64,000 nt of DNA. Source: CADEED01 sp964444835. Lineage in GTDB: Bacteria > Pseudomonadota > Gammaproteobacteria > Steroidobacterales > Steroidobacteraceae. Below the pieces are notes generated by a model. The model was not told the DNA's origin and did no database searches. It saw nothing but the letters and a program-made list of their open reading frames with translations. This document shows, piece by piece, positions 37,973 through 47,152 of this stretch (the stretch's first letter is position 1; each line of letters starts with the position of its first letter). Position numbers and translations under genes: made by a program. The stretch lies in assembly GCA_964444835.1 (NCBI GenBank), contig CAYUIT010000016.1:1-64000 (forward strand), given 5' to 3'.

Positions 37973-39022
37973 CTACCAACCCTTCTTCGGTGAATTCGCT
38001 CCGATTGCCGTGAGCGTGGCCGCTTGGCGCCCGCACGACGCACGGACCACCAGTTCGGTTCGCAACACTTGATTGCCGGCAACGACGTGATCGGGCTCTA
38101 CGATCGATGCGGCCAGCCGCTCAACCGCCAGCTCGCCCAGTTCCTCGATGAGCACTTTGACGCTTGTTAGCGCCGGGGCGACGTAGCGCGCGATCGGAAT
38201 GTCGTCGTAGCCCGTGACCGCGATATCACGCGGCACAGCAATGCCCGCTTCAGCCAACGCAAACATGCAGCCGATAGCCATCATGTCGTTGGAGGCAAAC
38301 ACCGCTTGCGGTCGATCGGCCAATGCCGCCAGCTTTTTTCCCACGCGCCATCCGGACTCTTCCGTGAAATCGCCGTGCAAAATCTCGGGATGGGCGTCCG
38401 GCAGCAGTTGGCGGAGCGCGTCGCGATAGCCACGCAAGCGCTCTTGCGCTTCGAAGTTCGCATCGGGACCTGCGATCACAGCGATCCGTCGATGGCCGCG
38501 CGAAACTAAGTGCTTCACCATCGCGAACGCACCGCCGTAGTTGTCGACGGTGAACGACGGCACCTTCGCACCGGCCGCAACAGGTGTGTTCATCAAGACC
38601 AGGCGCGAATCACTGGGGATATTCGTTTGCAGAAATGCCGCATCCGCATGGGGCGACATCACCAGCAGCCCGTCGACGCGCCCATGCATTGCCCGCAATG
38701 CACTCGCCGCCTCTTGCGCATTTCCATGCGAGCTCGACACGAGCACGTTCAAGCCGCGCGCGCGCGCGGCGCGATCGATACCGCGGATGAGCTCCGAGAA
38801 GAACTCGCCGTGCATGTCTGGCAACAGAACGCCAATCGTATGAGTGCGCTTTGTGATGAGACTGCGAGCGGCACCGTGCGGCGTGTAATTGAGTTCGGCG
38901 GCAATTCGCAGAATCCGCTCGCGTGTATCGGCCGATAATCCGGGTGAGCCATTGACGGCACGCGATACCGATGCGACCGATACGCAAGCCCGCTCCGCCA
39001 CGTCTTTGATGCTCGTCGGCAA
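37973..39022 (-). CDS. LacI-family regulator, glucan locus copy 2
   Basis: About 349 residues. No ATG fits the family start; I chose TTG 39022 (TTG CCG ACG AGC ATC AAG) because it follows a strong G-rich SD (GGGGGGGAG) and aligns with the paralogue's start. Helix-turn-helix SIKDVAERACVSVASVSRAVNGSPGL, then THGAARSL-like hinge (YTPHGAARSLITKRTHTIGVLLPDMHGEFFSELIRGIDRAARARGLNVLVSSSHG). Closely paralogous to the regulator at 26093-27106. It precedes the TonB receptor gene, with two tandem AAACGTTT operators upstream. Confidence 0.88.
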   Translation of the reverse strand: MPTSIKDVAERACVSVASVSRAVNGSPGLSADTRERILRIAAELNYTPHGAARSLITKRTHTIGVLLPDMHGEFFSELIRGIDRAARARGLNVLVSSSHGNAQEAASALRAMHGRVDGLLVMSPHADAAFLQTNIPSDSRLVLMNTPVAAGAKVPSFTVDNYGGAFAMVKHLVSRGHRRIAVIAGPDANFEAQERLRGYRDALRQLLPDAHPEILHGDFTEESGWRVGKKLAALADRPQAVFASNDMMAIGCMFALAEAGIAVPRDIAVTGYDDIPIARYVAPALTSVKVLIEELGELAVERLAASIVEPDHVVAGNQVLRTELVVRASCGRQAATLTAIGANSPKKGW

Positions 39023-39061
39023 GACTCCCCCCCGTGTGAGCGGCACCAACTCATGCCACCC

Positions 39062-39095
39062 GGAAACGTTTTCGCACTGAACGTAAACGTTTACG
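39062..39095. promoter_or_regulatory. Tandem LacI-type operators before LacI copy 2 and TonB receptor
   Basis: CGTAAACGTTTACG (39082-39095) is a perfect 14-bp palindrome. A second AAACGTTT core lies in GGAAACGTTTTC (39062-39073), with centres 21 bp apart, about two helical turns. Both sit 40-75 bases upstream of the LacI start. Confidence 0.75.
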
Positions 39096-39130
39096 CTGGC
39101 GAGGATACAAAGACGGGCCGAACGTGTCAA

Positions 39131-39757
39131 TCAGCGCTGACAGGGCGCGCTCAGACTCGAAGGCACGAGGGCTTGAGCCGTGGCTGCTTCAATGAGGGGC
39201 CGCATCGCACGGTACCCAGCCGTATTGGGGTGCAGGCCATGACCGGCCCACTCGCGACGCAAGAACCCGCGCTCATCGACCGTCGCGGTGAAATGGTCGC
39301 GGTAGACACACCCTGCCCGCGCAGTACGCGCGCATGCGGCGGTTGAGCGCCAAAATCTTCTCGGGCAAGCGCTGCAGAACACACTTGTGCGCCGCAGCCG
39401 TGTAGTCGTGCACAGGCAAAACCGACGCGAGGCCCGTGCGGATACCATTGGCGACCGCTAACTGCACCATCGACTGGTAGTTAGCCTCAATGTCGTCCAG
39501 TGTCATCGGTCCGGTGTTGCCGACGATATCGTTCGTGCCGGCGAGCACCACCACGGCGGGGGGGTGCAACGCGAAAACATCTTGCCGAAATTGTTGCTGA
39601 ACATGTCGGCGTGCGAGCGGCGCCACTGCTCGAAGCCGCTCAACTGATCTGCTGGCTCGGTCAGCGTCGTGACACATGCAGCAAGAATGACGCTGCTCGA
39701 TAGGAGCAGGATAGAACCCCTGCCACGACTACACGCAACTTCATCTCGCGTCCTCAT
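39131..39757 (-). pseudogene. Broken SGNH/GDSL-type hydrolase
   Basis: Pieces of one secreted esterase lie in three minus-strand frames. The first has a lipoprotein-like signal (SILLLSSSVILAAC). The second has block III (VVVLAGTNDIVGNTGPMTLDDIEANYQSMV). The third has the end, HGLHPNTAGYRAMRPLI, with the catalytic His block. The frame changes near a run of seven or more G at about 39558-39565 and again near 39320. The first block with the GDS nucleophile is not visible, so part is also deleted. The two frameshifts could be sequencing errors, but the missing block argues for real decay. Confidence 0.7.
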
Positions 39758-39845
39758 CGCCAAGTGGCACAACCGCATTCGTATGCAAGCGCCGTCTGAA
39801 AAAGCCTTGTTACAGTACTAGGACGATGCGACAGTAGCATTGTAA

Positions 39846-39859
39846 TGCAATCGATTGCA
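39846..39859. promoter_or_regulatory. LacI-type operator TGCAATCGATTGCA before zwf
   Basis: A perfect palindrome, extended to 16 bp as ATGCAATCGATTGCAT (39845-39860), 35 bases before the zwf start. It is the best copy of the sucrose-locus operator and places the Entner-Doudoroff operon in the same predicted regulon. Confidence 0.78.
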
Positions 39860-39893
39860 TGATTGGATTAAGCCCATATTCCGTCGGAGACTC

Positions 39894-41348
39894 ATGACAG
39901 ACCCTAAACAGACATTCGTGCTCTTCGGTGCCACCGGCGATCTCGCCTCGCGCATGCTCCTGCCGTCGCTCTATCACTTGCACCGCGACAACCTGCTGTG
40001 CGACTCGCTCCGTGTACTCGGTGTCTCACGCTCCGAGCTCTCGGCGGAAGCATTTTCCCAGCACGTTGAGCGCGTGGTGCGCGACTTCGTGCCGGGTTCG
40101 TTCGTCGAGACGGCGGTGCTCGATCGCTTCGTGCGCCGCTGCTCGTATCGCGCCATCGATGCGGAGCGCGCGGCCGGCTTTACGGAGGTTGGCGCTGCGC
40201 TCGGTGAGTCGCCGCAACGCTTGTACTACCTATCGACCGCGCCCGAACTCTACGGCCCTGTCTGCGCAGGCTTGGCAGATGCAGGTCTCGTCTCCGAGCG
40301 CTGCCACGTGGTCCTCGAGAAACCGATCGGCAAAGACCTGGCGTCTGCACACGCCGTCAACGCCGCCGTTCAGCGGCACTTCCATGAAGATCGCATCTTC
40401 CGGGTCGATCACTACCTCGGCAAAGAGCCGGTGCAGAATTTGCTCGCACTGCGATTTGGGAACGCGCTGTTCGAGCCGCTGTGGCGCAGCGATGCGATCG
40501 AACAAGTGCAAATCACCGTCGCCGAAACGGTCGGTGCTGAGGGCCGCTGGAGCTATTACGATCGCGCCGGCGCGCTACGCGATATGATCCAGAATCATTT
40601 GTTGCAGTTGTTAGCACTGGTCGCGATGGAGCCGCCGGTCAATTTCGAGCCGAATGAGGTACGCAACGAAAAGGTGAAAGTGTTGCGCTCGTTACGGCCT
40701 ATCGATGTTACGGACATTCCGAGTAAGACTGTCTCGGGCCAATACGCGGCTGGCGTCGCAGGCACACAAGGTGTGCCCGGCTACCTCGATGAGGCAGGAG
40801 CGCGCCCCGGGAGCACGACGGAAACCTTCGTGGCATTGCGCGCCGAGGTCGACAACTGGCGCTGGAAGGGTGTGCCCTTCTATTTGCGCACGGGCAAGCG
40901 CATGGCCACGCGACGCACCGAAATCGTGATCCAGTTCCGCAGCGTGCCACACAACATTTTCGACTCGCACGGCACACCATTGCAACCTAACAAGATGCTG
41001 ATCCGCATGCAGCCCGAGGAAACGATCACGCTCGAGGTGATGGGCAAACAACCCGGTCTCAACGGCATGCGGCTCGCTCCGGTTGCACTCAATCTTTCGC
41101 TGACCGAAGCGTTCAAGGAGAGTCGTCGCCGACAGGCGCACGAGCGCTTGATCCTCGACGCGTTGGCTGGCAATTCCACGTTGTTCGTACGGAGCGACGA
41201 AGTCGAAGCCGCGTGGCGCTGGGTCGACCACATTGCCGAGGGCTGGCGGCGTAGCAACGTCGTGCCGAAGAGTTACCCTGCGGGTACGTGGGGCCCGGCT
41301 GCAGCGATTGCGCTGCCCGAGCGTTTCGGACACTCCTGGTACGAATGA
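39894..41348 (+). CDS. zwf: Glucose-6-phosphate 1-dehydrogenase
   Basis: A 484-residue cytosolic enzyme oxidising glucose-6-phosphate to 6-phosphogluconolactone with NAD(P)+. N-terminal FGATGDLASR binds the nucleotide, and RVDHYLGKEPVQNLLALRFGN is the substrate and active-site segment. ATG 39894 (MTDPKQTF) follows CGGAGA and fits the family; the frame's open extension upstream runs through the operator. It is the first gene of zwf-edd-eda, one base from edd. No pgl (lactonase) is in the operon, so that step is spontaneous or encoded elsewhere. Confidence 0.95.
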   Translation: MTDPKQTFVLFGATGDLASRMLLPSLYHLHRDNLLCDSLRVLGVSRSELSAEAFSQHVERVVRDFVPGSFVETAVLDRFVRRCSYRAIDAERAAGFTEVGAALGESPQRLYYLSTAPELYGPVCAGLADAGLVSERCHVVLEKPIGKDLASAHAVNAAVQRHFHEDRIFRVDHYLGKEPVQNLLALRFGNALFEPLWRSDAIEQVQITVAETVGAEGRWSYYDRAGALRDMIQNHLLQLLALVAMEPPVNFEPNEVRNEKVKVLRSLRPIDVTDIPSKTVSGQYAAGVAGTQGVPGYLDEAGARPGSTTETFVALRAEVDNWRWKGVPFYLRTGKRMATRRTEIVIQFRSVPHNIFDSHGTPLQPNKMLIRMQPEETITLEVMGKQPGLNGMRLAPVALNLSLTEAFKESRRRQAHERLILDALAGNSTLFVRSDEVEAAWRWVDHIAEGWRRSNVVPKSYPAGTWGPAAAIALPERFGHSWYE

Positions 41349-41349
41349 C

Positions 41350-43176
<1,827 letters not shown>

Positions 43177-43191
43177 CGTCGCGAGGCTCGC

Positions 43192-43821
43192 GTGTCGGTA
43201 TTCCAGGATTCGTTCCCCAACGCCGTGCTGCCGGTCGTGACGTTCGACTCGCTAGCGAGCGCGGTGCCCACCGCGCGCGCGCTTGTCGCAGGCGGCATAC
43301 GCGCGATCGAAGTAACGCTGCGGACGCCGATTGCACTCGAAGCGATTCGAGCCATCGCGGCGGAAGTGCCGCAGATGTCGGTCGGCGCGGGGACGATCCT
43401 GCGCCCGGCCGATCTCACGGCAGCGCTCGCGTGCGGTGCACGTTTCGGACTCTCCCCGGGCGCCACGCCGGAATTGTTAGCCGCAGCGCGCGAGTCTGCT
43501 CTACCCTTCATCCCGGGTATCGCAACGGCCTCCGAGCTGATGCGCGCATTGGACGAGGGCTTCACGACCGTGAAGTTCTTCCCGGCAGAAGCAGCGGGCG
43601 GCGTGGCCGCGCTGCAAGCCCTCAGCGCGCCGTTCCCGCAAGTCCGATTCTGCCCGACGGGCGGCATCACACTCGCGACGGCACCGAAGTACCTCGCGCT
43701 ACGGAGCGTGCTCGGTCTTGGCGGCTCGTGGCTGACGGCGCGCGATGTTCTGGCGCGCGGTGATTACGCTACCATCGAGGCAGCTGCTCGCGCCGCTGCG
43801 GCACTAACCACTCAAACGTGA
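43192..43821 (+). CDS. eda: KDPG aldolase (2-dehydro-3-deoxy-phosphogluconate aldolase)
   Basis: A 209-residue class I aldolase that splits KDPG to pyruvate and glyceraldehyde-3-phosphate. The Schiff-base Lys is 128 in TTVKFFPAE, the catalytic Glu is 40 in IRAIEVTLRTP, and SVGAGTIL, FGLSPG and FCPTGGI are present. Start GTG 43192, 15 bases after edd. It finishes the Entner-Doudoroff operon and overlaps the convergent transporter gene by 10 bases. Confidence 0.95.
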   Translation: MSVFQDSFPNAVLPVVTFDSLASAVPTARALVAGGIRAIEVTLRTPIALEAIRAIAAEVPQMSVGAGTILRPADLTAALACGARFGLSPGATPELLAAARESALPFIPGIATASELMRALDEGFTTVKFFPAEAAGGVAALQALSAPFPQVRFCPTGGITLATAPKYLALRSVLGLGGSWLTARDVLARGDYATIEAAARAAAALTTQT

Positions 43822-45041
43822 GCTTGCTGTTGATCGAGCGCTTGCAAGCGCGCTGCCGCTGGATCGCGCCACCAGTTATAGAACAAGCCCAGCGCGAGTA
43901 ATGCAGCGAACGCCGTGGCGAGGACGAAGCCGTAGCGAATATCGCCATATTGATCGCTGATGAAACCCATCGCGGGTGGGCTCGCCGCTGCCGCGGCTGC
44001 CGTGAAAAACAGAATCACGCCGGCCACTGCGCCATGCTCAGACTTCTCGAAGCAGCTGATGCCTTTCGAGTTGATCGTCGGGTACATCACTGACATGAAG
44101 AGCCCGGACAGCGGCAAGAGCCACGCTGCCACGTCGCGACCGCCAATCAAGCTGCCTGCGAAGCACGCGAAGATCGCGAATCCGAACCACATCAGCACCG
44201 TGCTCCAGCGGAAGTGGCTCAGCATCCAGACGCCGAGGAAACGGCCGGCCGCGCGCAGCACGAAGAATGTTGTCAGCGCGTACGCGACGATATGCGCGGC
44301 AGGCCCGGAGTAGTCCTTGAGTAGCGTCGGCATCCACACGTAGATCGCAACCTCCGTGGCGACATACAACATGATCAGCAGCGAGAAGCCCAAGGCGTAC
44401 GGGTTCTTCATCATGCGCAAGGTGCGTGCGAGGTTGATCGGCTCGTCCGTCGCAGCTTTCATCGTCGGGTAACGCACGCCCAAGGCAATGATCATCAACA
44501 CGGCACACATGATCGAGGCCGTGACGTACAGATACTTCCACGAGAGCCCGGCCGTCAGCAGTGCGGTGACGATGGCCGGGCCGATCATCGCGCCCACGCC
44601 GAAGAAGCCCTCCGCGAGATTCATCGTTGCGGTGTGTTGTTTGGCGGAGGTGGAGATATCGCCGATCAACGCAATCGCGCCAATCTTGAACACGGCGATA
44701 CCAACCCCCGATATCGCAAGCAAAGCGACGAAGAAGCCGAAGGTATTACCGAACGCGAACAACAGCGAGCCGATGCCGTACAGCAGTAGGCCCAAGAGAA
44801 TCGTGATCTTGCGGCCAATGCGATCGGCCAAGAAGCCTAACAAGATGGCACCGAGCGCGATCGCGGCCATGGTGACCCAATGGAACGCGCTCGCCGCCGT
44901 CATGCTCAGGCGGTACTCCTCGATCACGCGCGGTATGACCGTACCGACGGCGTCGGTCGTCATCGCGAACATCAAGAACATCAAGCACGTGAGCCACTTG
45001 ATGAGCTGCACGTTGCGCTCGGCCGGTGCGGTCGTGGTCAT
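43812..45041 (-). CDS. MFS sugar transporter
   Basis: A 409-residue inner-membrane carrier with about 12 segments, from ATG 45041 (MTTTAPAERNVQ) with SD GAGGGGG. The MFS signature loop is GFLADRIGRKITILLG, and SKGISCFEKSEHGAVAGVILFF near the end recalls sugar:H+ symporters of the FucP-like group. The sucrose-locus operator lies 46 bases upstream. It likely carries sucrose or a product hexose into the cytoplasm, where sucrose phosphorylase works; the direct substrate is inferred. Confidence 0.85.
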   Translation of the reverse strand: MTTTAPAERNVQLIKWLTCLMFLMFAMTTDAVGTVIPRVIEEYRLSMTAASAFHWVTMAAIALGAILLGFLADRIGRKITILLGLLLYGIGSLLFAFGNTFGFFVALLAISGVGIAVFKIGAIALIGDISTSAKQHTATMNLAEGFFGVGAMIGPAIVTALLTAGLSWKYLYVTASIMCAVLMIIALGVRYPTMKAATDEPINLARTLRMMKNPYALGFSLLIMLYVATEVAIYVWMPTLLKDYSGPAAHIVAYALTTFFVLRAAGRFLGVWMLSHFRWSTVLMWFGFAIFACFAGSLIGGRDVAAWLLPLSGLFMSVMYPTINSKGISCFEKSEHGAVAGVILFFTAAAAAASPPAMGFISDQYGDIRYGFVLATAFAALLALGLFYNWWRDPAAARLQALDQQQAHV

Positions 45042-45086
45042 GGAAGCCCCCTCGTAGCGCTGACCGTAACAGGTCAGTTCTCGGCT

Positions 45087-45100
45087 TGCAATCGAATGCA
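45087..45100. promoter_or_regulatory. LacI-type operator before MFS sugar transporter
   Basis: TGCAATCGAATGCA, one mismatch from the sucrose-locus consensus; extended TTGCAATCGAATGCAA (45086-45101) shows symmetric outer arms. It is 46 bases upstream of the transporter start. Confidence 0.7.
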
Positions 45101-45109
45101 AAAGCGGCC

Positions 45110-45949
45110 TTAGGCGAGCGCGGTGGCGTGCAGAACGAGGTGCTCGGCGACGAAACTCTGGATGAAGTAATAGCCGTGGTCGTAACCGTCGTGGGCGCGG
45201 TAATCGACAGGTTGGCCGGCCGCGCGAGCGGCCGCCAGGAAGCGATCGGGATGGAGCTGGTCGGCGAGGAACTTATCGGCCAGCCCTTGATCGATGCGAA
45301 TCGTGCCAGGAAAGCGTCGCGCTGCCACGAGTTCCGTTGCGTCGTGCTCACGCCACACGTCGCGGTCGTCCCCCAAATAGCCCGAGAACGCCTTGACGCC
45401 CCACGGGCATTGCATCGGTGCACAAATCGGCGCGAACGCGGAAACGAAGCGATAGCGCTCGGGATTGCGCAGCGCGATCGTGAGCGCGCCATGGCCACCC
45501 ATTGAGTGGCCCATGATGCTTTGCCGACGCTCCGCCGCAGGGAAATGCGTGCCGATCAACGTGGGTAATTCGTCGACGATGTACGAGTACATTCGATAGT
45601 GCTGCGCCCAAGGCTCGCGCCGCGCATCCACATAGAACCCAGCCGCGAGACCGAAGTCCCAAGCCGCATCGTCGCCCGGCAGGCGCACGCGAGGGCTGGT
45701 ATCGGGTGCCACGAGCATGAGTCCAAGCTCCGCTGCCACACGCTGCGCCCCGGCCTTGATCATGAAGGTCTCTTCCGTGCACGTGAGACCTGCGAGGTAG
45801 TACACGACGGGCACACGCCGCGTGGCCGACTGCGGTGGCTCGTAGACGGCGAATCGCATCGAGCAACGAGTTGTTAGTGAATCGTGCTCGTAAAAGCCCA
45901 CCCTGCCGCCGAACGCAGCGTGACGGCTGAGAGTCTTCAATGCGCTCAT
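45110..45949 (-). CDS. fghA: S-formylglutathione hydrolase
   Basis: A 279-residue cytosolic esterase-D-type hydrolase releasing formate and glutathione from S-formylglutathione. The nucleophile is in GHSMGGHGALTIALRNP; PVVYYLAGLTCTEETFMIKAGAQRVAAELGL and HDGYDHGYYFIQSFVAEHL (catalytic His) are diagnostic. It follows the dehydrogenase gene by 17 bases on the same strand, the usual two-step formaldehyde detoxification pair. Confidence 0.95.
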   Translation of the reverse strand: MSALKTLSRHAAFGGRVGFYEHDSLTTRCSMRFAVYEPPQSATRRVPVVYYLAGLTCTEETFMIKAGAQRVAAELGLMLVAPDTSPRVRLPGDDAAWDFGLAAGFYVDARREPWAQHYRMYSYIVDELPTLIGTHFPAAERRQSIMGHSMGGHGALTIALRNPERYRFVSAFAPICAPMQCPWGVKAFSGYLGDDRDVWREHDATELVAARRFPGTIRIDQGLADKFLADQLHPDRFLAAARAAGQPVDYRAHDGYDHGYYFIQSFVAEHLVLHATALA

Positions 45950-45966
45950 CGAACGGCGCGCAAACG

Positions 45967-47076
45967 TCAGAAAGTGACGACGCTGCGAATTGACTCACCG
46001 GCGTGCATCAAGTCGAAGGCGTCGTTGATCCGCGCAAGCGGCATCGTATGCGTGATCAGCGGATCGATTTGGATCTTGCCGTCCATGTACCAATCGACGA
46101 TTTTCGGCACGTCCGTGCGCCCGCGAGCGCCGCCAAACGCCGTGCCCTTCCACACGCGCCCCGTCACGAGCTGGAATGGCCGCGTGCGAATCTCCTGACC
46201 GGCACCAGCGACGCCGATGATGATCGACTCACCCCAACCGCGGTGGCAACACTCAAGGGCTTGCCGCATGAGATCGACGTTACCGACGCATTCGAACGAG
46301 TAGTCAGCGCCGCCGTCTGTCAGCGCCACGAGATACGCCACCAAATCGCCCTGCACTTCCTTCGGATTGACGAAGTGCGTCATGCCGAAACGCTCGGCAA
46401 GCGGCTTACGCGCCGGATTGAGATCGACACCGATAATCTTGTTAGCACCAGCAAGCCTTGCGCCTTGAATGACGTTGAGGCCGATACCGCCGAGGCCAAA
46501 GACCACCACGTTGGCGCCAGGCTCAACTTTCGCCGTGTTGATGACGGCGCCGATGCCAGTCGTGACGCCGCAGCCGATGTAGCAAACCTTGTCGAACGGC
46601 GCATCTTCGCGAATCTTCGCGAGCGCGATCTCGGGCAGCACGGTGAAGTTGGAAAACGTGGAGCAACCCATGTAGTGATGCACGGTCTCCTTGCCAACCG
46701 AGAACCGGCTCGTGCCATCGGGCATCATGCCTTTGCCCTGCGTCGCGCGAATGGCGGTACACAGATTGGTCTTGTGCGAGGTGCACGATTTGCACTGCCG
46801 ACACTCGGGCGTGTAGAGCGGAATGACGTGATCGCCTTTCTTCAGGCTGGTAACACCCGGCCCGACGTCGACCACGATTCCGGCGCCTTCATGGCCGAAG
46901 ATGACCGGGAACAAACCCTCGGGGTCCGCGCCGGAGCGCGTGAATTCGTCGGTGTGGCAGACGCCAGTCGCTTTGATCTCGACCAGCACTTCGCCAGCAC
47001 GCGGACCAGCCAGATCCACTTCAATGACTTCGAGTGGTTTGTTAGCGGCCCAAGCGACCGCGGCGCGAGTCTTCAT
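45967..47076 (-). CDS. frmA: S-(hydroxymethyl)glutathione dehydrogenase / class III alcohol dehydrogenase
   Basis: A 369-residue zinc NAD+-dependent dehydrogenase. It oxidises the formaldehyde-glutathione adduct to S-formylglutathione. Catalytic zinc ligands are in GVCHTDEFTRSGADPEG and FGHEGAGIV, the structural zinc Cys in CRQCKSCTSHKTNLC, and class III features are MPDGTSRFS, GCSTFSNFTVLPEIALAKI and GCGVTTGIGAVINTAKV. It forms an operon with the hydrolase. I see no frmR-type regulator beside it. Confidence 0.95.
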   Translation of the reverse strand: MKTRAAVAWAANKPLEVIEVDLAGPRAGEVLVEIKATGVCHTDEFTRSGADPEGLFPVIFGHEGAGIVVDVGPGVTSLKKGDHVIPLYTPECRQCKSCTSHKTNLCTAIRATQGKGMMPDGTSRFSVGKETVHHYMGCSTFSNFTVLPEIALAKIREDAPFDKVCYIGCGVTTGIGAVINTAKVEPGANVVVFGLGGIGLNVIQGARLAGANKIIGVDLNPARKPLAERFGMTHFVNPKEVQGDLVAYLVALTDGGADYSFECVGNVDLMRQALECCHRGWGESIIIGVAGAGQEIRTRPFQLVTGRVWKGTAFGGARGRTDVPKIVDWYMDGKIQIDPLITHTMPLARINDAFDLMHAGESIRSVVTF

Positions 47077-47152
47077 CGATCCGTCCCCTACACCTCATGA
47101 CGAGAGCGTCATTGTGCCACGGGGCACGCGGCTCGTCGCCGCGCGTGGGACC

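Noticed and set aside
46003..47100. 365-codon plus-strand frame
   Set aside because: Complete antisense image of the class III alcohol dehydrogenase; no start signal and no recognisable domain.
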